Shown: in pieces, positions 16,223 to 23,670 of the stretch
How the letters are laid out: every line of letters begins with the position of its first letter
Position numbering within the stretch: the stretch's first letter is position 1
Source: Candidatus Dadabacteria bacterium
GTDB taxonomy: Bacteria > Desulfobacterota_D > UBA1144 > Nemesobacterales > Nemesobacteraceae
DNA length: 47,500 bases
Reading direction: 5' to 3'
Assembly: GCA_026706695.1 (NCBI GenBank)
Contig: JAPOYE010000089.1
Location: forward strand, 1 to 47,500
Made by a program: the position numbers and the translations under genes
The notes under the pieces: generated by a model
Told to the model about the DNA's origin: nothing
Databases searched by the model: none
The model's input: only the letters and a program-made list of their open reading frames with translations

Positions 16223-17920
16223 TCACCCCTGGCTTAAATTTTTTCTTTTTATCACGCTGGCGTCAAACTGCCGGATTGCGTAGTTAACTATCTCGTCCTC
16301 TGCGGGATCAGGCTTTCTTGAGGGGCCGCCGGTTCCGTTAATCCCCTCATCGTTTATGGTATCCACCTCGATCTTTACTTTCCCAACGCCTAGCATCTCC
16401 TTTAGTATCTCTCTTAATTTTCCTGATTTTTTAAGCTCTTTTTCATGATTTATGCCGTTTTTAAGAAATTTTATGCTTACCCGGTTCCCACTTACTTCAA
16501 GCAGGTGGGCCTGGGCAAGCTTTCTTGCTAAAAACTTGTCTTTGCCGTGCACAAAGTTGACGATCTCCTGTTTTGCGGGACCGTCGCCCGAGGTCTGCTC
16601 CCCGGCCGCAGACGCAGGTGTTTGCTTTGCCAGTTTTTCGTTTTCGCCCGCGTCTTTTTCTTCAACGTGCTTGCTCTCTTTCTCCGCGGGTTTGTCTTCC
16701 CGTTTCTCGGGACGGCGCTCTGCGGTTTTAGTCTGTCCTCCAGGGGAGCCCGGTGTTTTTCCCGTGCCGGAAGCCTGCGGAGACAGTCTCTCAAGCCTTT
16801 TCAGGATGTCGTCTATCTTCTCTACTTTTCCGACGGTGCTCATCTTTACAAGCGCGAGCTCAAGCACGATTTCCGGGTAAAAGGAGCCGCGTATTCTCTC
16901 TCCCCCGTCGATTATTATGTTAAAGAGAAGCTCTACGGTTTCCGTGGATTCGTCTTTTACCAGTTCTGAAAGCTCGTCCTTTTCATCCGGGGACAGGTCG
17001 GAAGTAAAATCCTTGCCGCAGATTTTAAGGTAGAGCAGGTTCCTGAACATGTAAATGATGTCTTGGGCCATCCTCCTAGGGCTTATCCCCTTTGACGCTG
17101 CGTTTCGCACGAGCTCCACGCATTTTGCCGGTTCCTTGGCGAAAACGGCTCTCAGGATGCTTTTGAGCGACTCGTTATCCGGTATGCCGAGCAGGCCTAT
17201 CACGTCCTTGTGGGTTATTTTGTCTTCGAAGGACACGGTCAGCTGGTCAAGCAGGCTCAGTGAATCCCTCATGCTGCCCTCAGATTCCCTTGCGATCAGG
17301 TAGAGGGTTTCCGTATCGATTTTTATCCCCTCCGCCTTTGTTATTTTCTCGAGAGACTCCTTTATTTTCTCGACAGGTATTTTCTTGAAGTCGTATCTCT
17401 GGCAGCGGGACATAATGGTCGGGGGAACCTTGTGGGCCTCCGTGGTCGCCAGTATGAAGATCGCGTGCTCCGGGGGCTCTTCCATTATCTTAAGGAGGGC
17501 GTTAAAGGCCGACTGGGAGAGCATGTGCACTTCGTCGATTATGTAGACTTTTTTTCTTGCGGAAGCCGGGGAGTATTTAACGCTCTCTATGATCTCGCGA
17601 ACGTCGGCCACGCCCGTGTGCGACGCGGCGTCGATCTCCTGCACGTCAAGCGATTTTCCCTCCGATATCCCCTCGCAGCTTGGGCACTGGTCCGTTGAGC
17701 AGGGGTATCTCTCCCCGTCTTTTCTCTCGCAGTTTATGGCCTTGGCGACGATTCTCGCCGTGGATGTCTTTCCCGTGCCTCTCGGGCCGGCGAAAAGCAG
17801 TGCGTGGGCTATCTTCCCGGATTCGATTGAGTTTCTGAGGGTGACGGCGGGGAATTCCTGACCTATCAGGTCTTCGAAAGTCTGGGGGCGCCACTTGCGG
17901 GCGAGTACTCTATATGCCAT
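16223..17920 (-). CDS. dnaX: DNA polymerase III subunit gamma/tau
   Basis: DnaX is the AAA+ ATPase of the clamp loader of the replisome. The start at MAYRVLARKWRP (ATG 17920, 565 residues) is the canonical N-terminus; the frame is open further upstream only because it crosses the SRP RNA. Visible are Walker A GPRGTGKTST (about 45-54), four cysteines of the zinc module (NCE...PCSTDQCPSC), Walker B IIDEVHML, and sensor 1 (ATTEAHKVP). A long low-complexity Lys/Glu/Pro-rich linker follows domain III (about 360-440), then a tau-like C-terminal domain. I found no A-AAA-AAG frameshift site, so a separate gamma form is not evident. There is no Shine-Dalgarno, and the SRP RNA ends only about 10 nt before the start codon. 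Confidence 0.96.
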   Translation of the reverse strand: MAYRVLARKWRPQTFEDLIGQEFPAVTLRNSIESGKIAHALLFAGPRGTGKTSTARIVAKAINCERKDGERYPCSTDQCPSCEGISEGKSLDVQEIDAASHTGVADVREIIESVKYSPASARKKVYIIDEVHMLSQSAFNALLKIMEEPPEHAIFILATTEAHKVPPTIMSRCQRYDFKKIPVEKIKESLEKITKAEGIKIDTETLYLIARESEGSMRDSLSLLDQLTVSFEDKITHKDVIGLLGIPDNESLKSILRAVFAKEPAKCVELVRNAASKGISPRRMAQDIIYMFRNLLYLKICGKDFTSDLSPDEKDELSELVKDESTETVELLFNIIIDGGERIRGSFYPEIVLELALVKMSTVGKVEKIDDILKRLERLSPQASGTGKTPGSPGGQTKTAERRPEKREDKPAEKESKHVEEKDAGENEKLAKQTPASAAGEQTSGDGPAKQEIVNFVHGKDKFLARKLAQAHLLEVSGNRVSIKFLKNGINHEKELKKSGKLREILKEMLGVGKVKIEVDTINDEGINGTGGPSRKPDPAEDEIVNYAIRQFDASVIKRKNLSQG

Positions 17921-17930
17921 TTTATTAAAA

Positions 17931-18033
<103 letters not shown>

Positions 18034-18324
18034 ATTGCATTCTCCAAACATATGAACCGTCGCGACTCGGTAGGTAATCAATCTACACAAAAACGGCTTT
18101 TTTAGAAATGCGCGGTCGGGAATTTCGTTTTATATCAGGGGAAAACGGCACAATGTTACGGTTGGCGGATCTTCCTCGCAATGCCTTTTTGCTTGGATTG
18201 TTTATTTCTCTGCGAGGCTTCACTTGTATTGAACAAAAGATAAATAAGATTTTAATAAACTATCTGTATATAAAATCGTGGGATACTATAAGTAAAAGTC
18301 GGAATCAGTTGGAGGTAAAAGCGC

Positions 18325-18678
18325 ATGCACGTAAAAAACATTGACGATATAGAGAGCGAGGTTCTGGAGTCTGCCAATGGCGTTTCAAGGCAGATGCTAA
18401 TAGGCCCTGAGGAGGGTCCTAATTTCTCTATGAGAAAGCTTGTCATCGAACCTGGGGGCGGCATTCCCGCTCATACAAGTGGCGCCGAGCATGAGCAGTA
18501 TGTTCTAGGCGGTACGGCCAGAGTCGGAATCGGGGATCAGGTTTATAAAGTAGCGAAGGGCGACATTGTGTTTATCCCCGCCGGAGAGCCGCACTGGTAT
18601 GAAGCTTACGGAGAGGAGCCTTTTGAGCTTCTGTCGGTTTTGCCGAATAGAGACAACGAGATGGTTTTCGCAAAATAG
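18325..18678 (+). CDS. Small cupin-domain protein 1
   Basis: A single-domain cupin of 117 residues. Cupin motif 1 is IPAHTSGAEHEQYVLGG (about 47-63), with His and Glu residues placed for metal binding. Motif 2 is GDIVFIPAGEPHWYE (about 79-93). Such proteins bind a divalent metal and can be enzymes or sensors; the substrate is unknown. GGAGG lies about 9 nt before the ATG. The next gene encodes a close paralogue (70 of 117 aligned positions identical by my count). The region 18034-18324 upstream is AT-rich, with several TATA-like boxes but no clear gene. Confidence 0.85.
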   Translation: MHVKNIDDIESEVLESANGVSRQMLIGPEEGPNFSMRKLVIEPGGGIPAHTSGAEHEQYVLGGTARVGIGDQVYKVAKGDIVFIPAGEPHWYEAYGEEPFELLSVLPNRDNEMVFAK

Positions 18679-18782
18679 CCGCTCCGGAAAAGACAGGAAA
18701 GGCTGATGCCCGCTCGTTAAGGTCAGCCGGGACTGCATATGATTCCCCTAAATGTCTATGGAATAATCCGTCTTTTCTGTGC

Positions 18783-18788
18783 TATAAT
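18783..18788 (+). promoter_or_regulatory. -10 element immediately before cupin 2
   Basis: A perfect TATAAT lies 7 nt upstream of the cupin 2 start ATG (18796). A transcript begun here would start at or within a nucleotide or two of the ATG and would be leaderless. No good -35 is visible (a GAATAA-type sequence lies at the expected distance). Confidence 0.4.
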
Positions 18789-18795
18789 GAAAATT

Positions 18796-19149
18796 ATGTA
18801 TGTAAAGAAAGTTAAAGAAGTAGAGAGTACGATTATCGGAGCAGGGCAGGGTACTTCAAGGCAGGTTCTCATCAGTCCGGAGGAAGGTCCGAACTTCGCG
18901 ATGAGAAAATTTGTTATGCAGCCCGGGGGTGATATCCCCGCTCATACCAACGCAGTTGAGCATGAGCAGTACGTGCTTGGTGGCAGGGCTCGGATTGGAA
19001 TTGGAGACGAGGTGTATAACGTCGAGAAGGATGACGTAGTCTTTATTCCTGCCGGGGTGCCGCACTGGTATGAAGTTGATGGCGATGAGCCTTTTGAGTT
19101 TCTGTGTCTTGTGCCGAATCTTGAAGATAAGATAGAGCTTATAAAATGA
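18796..19149 (+). CDS. Small cupin-domain protein 2
   Basis: A second 117-residue cupin, about 60 percent identical to the gene just upstream and aligning without gaps from MYVKKV. I therefore choose ATG 18796 over the longer frame from 18739. The metal-site motifs are kept (IPAHTNAVEHEQYVLGG and VVFIPAGVPHWYE). The strongest conservation is in EEGPNF-MRK, EHEQYVLGG and FIPAG-PHWYE, so the fold and metal site are constrained while the termini drift. The pair looks like a tandem duplication. A TATAAT directly before the start suggests an independent, possibly leaderless transcript. Function unknown. Confidence 0.83.
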   Translation: MYVKKVKEVESTIIGAGQGTSRQVLISPEEGPNFAMRKFVMQPGGDIPAHTNAVEHEQYVLGGRARIGIGDEVYNVEKDDVVFIPAGVPHWYEVDGDEPFEFLCLVPNLEDKIELIK

Positions 19150-19249
19150 TCGTACCTGGGCTTATCTGAGTCTTGCGGTGTGTTTGAACCATACGGGAAA
19201 CAGCAATTGCCGTAAATTACGCTGTGATTGCCTGTTTACCTTGGTCACT

Positions 19250-19996
19250 TCAGGACTTGCGGGCAATGTAAAAGCCATAGCTGTAATAGTTCCGGTATTT
19301 TTCATAGAGCGTGATTTCGTTTGTTTCCGCATCAATGACCTCCTTTGCTTCCTCGGTATCGTGCTTGGCCAGAAATGCATCAAAGCCGCTTCGTAGCGGA
19401 TCGTAGTAGTTATCAATCCAGCAAGATACAGGCAAAGGGAAATAGCCCTTCAGAATAAATCCTTGTTCCTCAAGCACCTTGATTTTATCCGCGGCGGTGG
19501 CAATTTCCGGATATTCATTGTCCCAGTAGGATCTGATTTCATCCGGGCGGCTCTGCGTCAGCCACGTGATTTCAGATGCGGCTAGTATGCCGCTAGGTTT
19601 TAAGAAGCGTTTGAAATAGGCAACGCTTTTTTTGAAGCCCATGTTGTAAACTGCGCCCTCGGCCCATATGGCATCAAGGCTTCCTTCTTCAAACGGCAGG
19701 TCGTCCATGGAACAGGCCAGTGTTCTGATCTTGTCGGCCAGTCCTTGTTTCTCAGCATTGGTCGTCAGCACACTCAGAAATTCGGGGAACAGATCAACGG
19801 CTGTGATGTTGGCATTCAGATTTTCCGCCAGCACCAACGTTGAGGCTCCGGTTCCGCACCCTATATCGGCAACCTGCAGTATCTCGGAAGCACAGGATAA
19901 ACCCGACAGGGTTATCGCCATTTTCGTTTGCTCTTCGCTTCCCGGACCCTGCCGGTCGTTGCTCTTGTGCAAGTCAATCAATAATTCCCAGTTCAT
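19250..19996 (-). CDS. Class I SAM-dependent methyltransferase
   Basis: A Rossmann-fold methyltransferase of 248 residues. Motif I is VADIGCGTGAST (about 43-54), followed by the acidic ITAVDLFPEF strand (motif II), CSMDDLPFEEGSLDAIWAEGA (motif III region, about 90-110) and FLKPSGILAASEI. The order resembles UbiE/Methyltransf_11-type small-molecule methyltransferases. The substrate cannot be inferred. It stands alone on the minus strand between the cupins and tRNA-Ser; a start at 19996 (MNWELLIDLH) fits the family. Confidence 0.85.
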   Translation of the reverse strand: MNWELLIDLHKSNDRQGPGSEEQTKMAITLSGLSCASEILQVADIGCGTGASTLVLAENLNANITAVDLFPEFLSVLTTNAEKQGLADKIRTLACSMDDLPFEEGSLDAIWAEGAVYNMGFKKSVAYFKRFLKPSGILAASEITWLTQSRPDEIRSYWDNEYPEIATAADKIKVLEEQGFILKGYFPLPVSCWIDNYYDPLRSGFDAFLAKHDTEEAKEVIDAETNEITLYEKYRNYYSYGFYIARKS

Positions 19997-20098
19997 CTCT
20001 AATTCCGCATTCTGATTTCTCTTGCAATTGAGGTTAGTACCAATCTCTGGCTTTTGAAATTATACCGTCAGGGGCGTAAGAAATTCGTTTCAAGTCAA

Positions 20099-20190
20099 TG
20101 GCGGAGAGAGTGGGATTCGAACCCACGAGGGAGCGTAAACCCCCTACACGCTTTCCAGGCGTGCACCTTCGGCCACTCGGTCATCTCTCC
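20099..20190 (-). tRNA. tRNA-Ser (anticodon GGA)
   Basis: The minus strand folds as a long-variable-arm tRNA: acceptor GGAGAGA/TCTCTCC, D-arm with CCGAGTGGCCGAAGG, anticodon loop CTGGAAA (GGA), a class II variable arm, and the T-arm GGTTCGAATCC. The 3' CCA is encoded. It reads UCC/UCU serine codons. Confidence 0.97.
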
Positions 20191-20280
20191 GTGCAGTTTT
20201 CTGTTCTAATGACACTACGGAACTGTCGTTTTTTCGGGAGTTTCATAAACAATTTTCCGCAGTTTGTGAAAAACCCTCTC

Positions 20281-20314
20281 TAGTTTAACAAGAGAATCGG
20301 GGTTTGTTAAACTA
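20281..20314 (+). promoter_or_regulatory. Perfect 11-bp inverted repeat directly upstream of the NUDIX gene
   Basis: TAGTTTAACAA (20281-20291) and TTGTTAAACTA (20304-20314) are exact inverted copies separated by 12 nt. The right arm ends 5 nt before the NUDIX ATG (20320), where a Shine-Dalgarno would be, and no Shine-Dalgarno is visible. It could be a dimeric repressor operator or an RNA hairpin that controls translation. Confidence 0.6.
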
Positions 20315-20319
20315 TCAAA

Positions 20320-20856
20320 ATGCCAGAGAAATGGAAGCTTCAAAAGAGCACTCCACTCAACGACTACAGAATTTTTTCGACGAAAAAGAAAAGCACCGTC
20401 TCGCCCAAAGACGGTACCGTCCACGACTTCTACGTAATGGACGCTCCCGACTGGGTTAACATTATCGCCGTTACGCCCGCCGGTGAAATCGTTTTAATAA
20501 AGCAGTTTCGCCACGGCACCGGAGAGATCACGCTTGAGATCCCGGGCGGAATGATTGATCCGGGGGAAAGTCCTGCTGAGTGCGCGCGCAGAGAGCTCCT
20601 TGAGGAAACGGGATTCACCTCCACTAGGTGGGAGCAGATAGGGTGCGTCAGGCCGAACCCGGCTTTTATGTCAAACTCCTGCTATACCTTCCTTGCATCT
20701 GGCTGTGAGCGGACGTCGGAACCGTCTTTTGACACTACAGAAGACATAGAAACCCTGCTTGTCTCTCCGCAGGAAATAAAACGATACATAAGGGAAGGCA
20801 CCATAGATCACTGCATAGTGATAGCGGCGTTCGGGTTTTACTTTCTCAGGGAGTGA
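20320..20856 (+). CDS. NUDIX hydrolase (ADP-ribose pyrophosphatase-like)
   Basis: A 178-residue NUDIX hydrolase. The box is present: G(76)-x5-E-x7-REL-x-EE-x-G, seen in GGMIDPGESPAECARREL and LEETGF. The residues before it (VLIKQFRHGTGEITLEIPGG, about 58-77) match ADP-ribose/ADP-sugar pyrophosphatases of the NudF type (QxR then E-x-PGG). It would cleave ADP-ribose or a similar nucleoside diphosphate in the cytoplasm. Start ATG 20320 has no Shine-Dalgarno and lies right behind a perfect 11-bp palindrome, suggesting specific regulation. It sits between two tRNA genes. Confidence 0.88.
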   Translation: MPEKWKLQKSTPLNDYRIFSTKKKSTVSPKDGTVHDFYVMDAPDWVNIIAVTPAGEIVLIKQFRHGTGEITLEIPGGMIDPGESPAECARRELLEETGFTSTRWEQIGCVRPNPAFMSNSCYTFLASGCERTSEPSFDTTEDIETLLVSPQEIKRYIREGTIDHCIVIAAFGFYFLRE

Positions 20857-20905
20857 TCCTGTTGATTTCTCCGGGTTTAGCGAGAATAATAGTCCCCTAT
20901 CTTAA

Positions 20906-20989
20906 GGGCGGGTGGCGGAATAGGTAGACGCGACGGCCTCAAAAGCCGTTGGGCTTTAGCCCGTGAGGGTTCGATTCCCTCTCCGCCCA
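20906..20989 (+). tRNA. tRNA-Leu (anticodon CAA)
   Basis: Acceptor GGGCGGG pairs with the 3' TCCGCCC (last pair G-T). The anticodon stem ACGGC/GCCGT closes the loop CTCAAAA, giving CAA. A class II variable arm and the T-arm GGTTCGATTCC follow. CCA is not encoded after the discriminator A, unlike the tRNA-Ser just upstream. Confidence 0.96.
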
Positions 20990-21029
20990 GAAAAAAGCTT
21001 CCGCTTCCCTCTCTCTAAGCCCCGTATCC

Positions 21030-22178
21030 TCAGTACCTGGCCATTTCCGAGTCGTACTTCTCAGCCCACTCGTCTATGCCGCCCTTGAGGTTCTTAACCT
21101 TGCTGAAACCCTGCTCGGCAAGGAAAGTCGCGGCCTTCATGCTTCTCCCACCGTGGTGGCAGTGAACGACTATGTCGTCCTTGGGGTCAAGCTCGTCCGT
21201 TCTGTCCTTGAGTTCGCCGAGGGGAATAAGCCTTGAGCCCTCGATGTTGCATATCTCGTACTCATGGGGCTCTCTCACGTCGATCAGAACGAAGTTGGCC
21301 TCGTTTTCCTTGATAGAGCTGAACTCCTCAACGGTTATCTCCTCGACCTTGGGTTTTTCCTCTTCAACCTCTTCGCCTCGGCCGATACCGCAGAACTCCT
21401 GGTAGTCTATGAGTTCGGTCACGGTCGCGTTCTCGCCGCAGACGGGGCAGTCAGGATCTTTTCGGAGCTTCAGTATCCTCGGCTCCATGTTGAGGACGTC
21501 AATAAAGAGAAGCCTTCCTATAAGGGGCGTCCCCTCGCCGATTATAAGCTTTACGACCTCTGATGCCTGAATGGTTCCCACAACTCCGGGCAGTATTCCC
21601 AGCACTCCTCCTTCGGCGCAGCTCGGCACCAGTCCCGGGGGAGGGGGCTCTGGATAGAGACACCTGTAGCAGGGGCCTCTTTTCGCGTCGAACACGCTTA
21701 CCTGACCCTCGAACCTGAAGATGCTTCCGTAGACGTTCGGAATTCCGAGGAAAACACAGGCATCGTTTGTGAGATACCTCGTGGCGAAATTGTCCGTCCC
21801 GTCGACGACCACGTCATAGTCTTTCATTATGTCCATGGCGTTGTCCGAATTCAGCATCTCGTTATAGGTAACGATATTGGTATCGGAGTTAAGTTCCAGG
21901 AGACGGTCTCTTGCGGATTCCACCTTGGGAGTGCCAACGGTCTTCTCGCTGTGGATCACCTGCCTTTGCAGGTTGCTGAAATCGACAACGTCGAAGTCCA
22001 GTATTCCCAGTGTGCCGACCCCCGCGGCCGTGAGGTATAGAGCAAGCGGAGACCCGAGCCCTCCGGCGCCGATACAGAGGACCTTTGAGTTTTTGAGTTT
22101 TTTCTGTCCCTCAATGCCGACTTCGGGCATTATAAGGTGCCTGCTGTACCTAGTTATCTCCTGGTTGCTCAAGTCCAT
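21030..22178 (-). CDS. moeZ: MoeB/ThiF-type E1 adenylyltransferase with C-terminal rhodanese domain (MoeZ-like)
   Basis: The protein adenylates the C-terminus of a sulfur-carrier protein (MoaD/ThiS-like) and can pass sulfur through its rhodanese domain. The 382 residues comprise an E1-like domain (about 1-245) with the nucleotide loop GAGGLGSP, the SNLQRQV and DGTDNFATRYL motifs, and two CxxC pairs (CYRC, CPVC) for zinc. A Glu/Lys-rich linker (about 258-275) follows. The rhodanese domain (about 280-375) has active-site loop CHHGGRS (C340). AAGGAAGG lies 8 nt before the ATG. No partner carrier-protein gene is adjacent. It could act in molybdopterin, thiamine or tRNA thiolation pathways. Confidence 0.9.
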   Translation of the reverse strand: MDLSNQEITRYSRHLIMPEVGIEGQKKLKNSKVLCIGAGGLGSPLALYLTAAGVGTLGILDFDVVDFSNLQRQVIHSEKTVGTPKVESARDRLLELNSDTNIVTYNEMLNSDNAMDIMKDYDVVVDGTDNFATRYLTNDACVFLGIPNVYGSIFRFEGQVSVFDAKRGPCYRCLYPEPPPPGLVPSCAEGGVLGILPGVVGTIQASEVVKLIIGEGTPLIGRLLFIDVLNMEPRILKLRKDPDCPVCGENATVTELIDYQEFCGIGRGEEVEEEKPKVEEITVEEFSSIKENEANFVLIDVREPHEYEICNIEGSRLIPLGELKDRTDELDPKDDIVVHCHHGGRSMKAATFLAEQGFSKVKNLKGGIDEWAEKYDSEMARY

Positions 22179-22325
22179 TTTGAATACCTTCCTTGCGATC
22201 TAAAATATTCAGACACTAAAGTTAGTACATGATTTGCATATTTTCAAACCGCAAACGCAACTTTCCCGTCAGTTAAGAAACGGGATTTTTCCCCAGGAAA
22301 CAAAATAACCGGATTCTTAGTTCCC

Positions 22326-22529
22326 TTAGGAAGTCTTTATTACGTTTGTTGCGGTGGGTCCTTTTTTACCTTGAACGATCTCAAAGGTTACTTCGTCACC
22401 CTCATTGAGAGTCTTGTAACCCTCGCCCTCAATAGCGGTGTAGTGAACAAAAACATCATCCTGCACTTCGTTGGATGTTATAAATCCATAGCCTTTGGAG
22501 CTATTAAACCATTTTACAGTTCCCTGCAT
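22326..22529 (-). CDS. csp: Cold-shock protein 1 (CspA family)
   Basis: A 67-residue single-domain cold-shock protein that binds single-stranded nucleic acid. RNP1 is KGYGFI and RNP2 is VFVHY, as in the CspA family. The start MQGTVKWFN at 22529 is the usual one; the longer frame from 22655 crosses the promoter and is rejected. It differs from the neighbouring csp gene at only two positions before the last few residues. The two genes form a tandem repeat with a period of about 378 bp that includes promoter and leader. Confidence 0.95.
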   Translation of the reverse strand: MQGTVKWFNSSKGYGFITSNEVQDDVFVHYTAIEGEGYKTLNEGDEVTFEIVQGKKGPTATNVIKTS

Positions 22530-22562
22530 TATAATACCTACCTCTAAATTAATATTTGCGGG

Positions 22563-22591
22563 ATTATTCCACACCTCTATTGCTTTGTCAA
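22563..22591 (-). promoter_or_regulatory. Sigma-70 promoter of cold-shock gene 1
   Basis: On the minus strand: TTGACA (22591-22586), a 17-nt spacer, then AATAAT (22568-22563). It lies 34 nt before the ATG. The same promoter, with the same spacer length, precedes the second csp gene. Confidence 0.8.
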
Positions 22592-22706
22592 ACTGTACCT
22601 CCTCCGTTTCCAGAGAAAATCCTGGGTACGGAGGAGTCCATACAGTAGTTCTCAAAGTGTTTCGCTGTATACCTGCGTGGACCTAAAATCCGCGCGAAGC
22701 GAACTC

Positions 22707-22907
22707 TTAAGCAGGCACAACGTTTGTTGCGGTGGGTCCTTTTTTACCTTGAGTGATCTCAAAGGTTACTTCGTCGCCTTCATTGAGAGTCTTGTAACCC
22801 TCGCCCTCAATAGCGGTGTAATGAACAAAAACATCATCCTGTACTTCGCTGGATGTTATAAATCCATAGCCTTTGGAGCTATTAAACCATTTTACAGTTC
22901 CCTGCAT
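22707..22907 (-). CDS. csp: Cold-shock protein 2 (CspA family)
   Basis: A 66-residue cold-shock protein nearly identical to the next gene downstream on the same strand: S20 instead of N, T52 instead of V, and a different tail. RNP1 (KGYGFI) and RNP2 (VFVHY) are intact. It starts at MQGTVKWFN (22907). A leader with AGAGGTAGGT precedes the ATG, as in copy 1. The C-terminal codons (P-A-stop) lie in a segment also present in vestigial form at about 23085-23100. Confidence 0.95.
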   Translation of the reverse strand: MQGTVKWFNSSKGYGFITSSEVQDDVFVHYTAIEGEGYKTLNEGDEVTFEITQGKKGPTATNVVPA

Positions 22908-22943
22908 TATAATACCTACCTCTAGAAATTTAATATCCGCGGG

Positions 22944-22972
22944 ATTATTCCAGACCTCTATCGCTTTGTCAA
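22944..22972 (-). promoter_or_regulatory. Sigma-70 promoter of cold-shock gene 2
   Basis: On the minus strand: TTGACA (22972-22967), a 17-nt spacer, AATAAT (22949-22944). The spacer differs from copy 1 at only two positions (for example GCGATAG instead of GCAATAG), showing that the duplication carried the promoter along. Confidence 0.8.
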
Positions 22973-23040
22973 ATAGAATTTTTCCTTCTCTAGGAAGAAT
23001 TCTAGGTTAGTGAGGAAACTATATAGTGGCTCTCAGAACT

Positions 23041-23098
23041 TTTCGCAGTATAATTACGTGCATCTCAAATCCGCACAAAGCGGATTCTTAAGCAGGTA
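23041..23098. repeat. Vestigial third unit end of the csp tandem repeat
   Basis: This stretch resembles 22663-22716, the junction that contains the csp2 stop codon. It keeps the same CTTAAGCAGG end, which on the minus strand reads as Pro-Ala-stop, but the rest of a csp gene is missing, replaced by the start of the 23107 gene. It contains a perfect 7-bp hairpin, AATCCGC/GCGGATT (23068-23086). I infer the remains of a third csp copy. Confidence 0.4.
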
Positions 23099-23106
23099 TA
23101 AAATCA

Positions 23107-23661
23107 ATGGAAGACAGGAAGAAAAAAAGAATCTACATTTTCTGCGTAGCGCTGTTTCTGCTCGGAGGGGGGCTTTTCTTTTATAACGTAGTGAAAAGTT
23201 TCACGGGGCTCGGCGCGACGCTTAACGAATACACTTTTCCGGGAAGCCACTCAATCAGGCTTGAGGAGGAGGGGGTTTATTCAATCTACCACCAGTACAA
23301 GAGCGCTTTCGATGAAGGAGAGACAGGCGGGGACTCCGGCGATGAGAGCTCGATAGTCGTTTACCTGAGAAAAGCTTCCGACGCGGAAAACGTGGAACTC
23401 AAGGTGCCCGATTCTAAGAAAAGGTACAGTTACATGGGAAAGAGGGGAGTGAAGATATTCGAGTTCGAAAACCCCGGGGCGACAGATTACGTGATCCAGT
23501 CTTTTACAAGTGTAGCTTCGCAACCACCCCTGTACACATTGGTTGTTGAGCGCGGCTTCGAGATAACAAGGCTCAAGGGGATACTTATCTCCCAGGCGTT
23601 TTTGCTTGTACCGACCCTTTTCGCGATAATACTTTTCATGCGCACCTACATAAGGAGCTGA
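23107..23661 (+). CDS. Hypothetical protein with N- and C-terminal membrane segments
   Basis: I do not recognise this 184-residue protein. A hydrophobic segment near the N-terminus (about 8-28, IYIFCVALFLLGGGLFFY) and another at the C-terminus (about 156-178) flank an about 125-residue soluble region that is probably on one side of the membrane. That region is rich in acidic residues and strands (for example VYLRKA and RYSYMGKRG). The arrangement suggests an envelope-anchored domain between two helices. It lies 9 nt upstream of the exonuclease gene and overlaps its likely transcript, so the three genes 23107-25489 may be one operon. Confidence 0.75.
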   Translation: MEDRKKKRIYIFCVALFLLGGGLFFYNVVKSFTGLGATLNEYTFPGSHSIRLEEEGVYSIYHQYKSAFDEGETGGDSGDESSIVVYLRKASDAENVELKVPDSKKRYSYMGKRGVKIFEFENPGATDYVIQSFTSVASQPPLYTLVVERGFEITRLKGILISQAFLLVPTLFAIILFMRTYIRS

Positions 23662-23670
23662 CCAAGGCGC

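Noticed and set aside
16452-16969. + strand open frames opposite the dnaX linker
   Set aside because: They are antisense to the low-complexity linker; hydrophobic or Cys-rich translation is a by-product of Lys/Glu-rich codons.
18108-18344. 78-codon frame between the SRP RNA and cupin 1
   Set aside because: AT-rich spacer with no domain and an end running into the cupin ribosome site.
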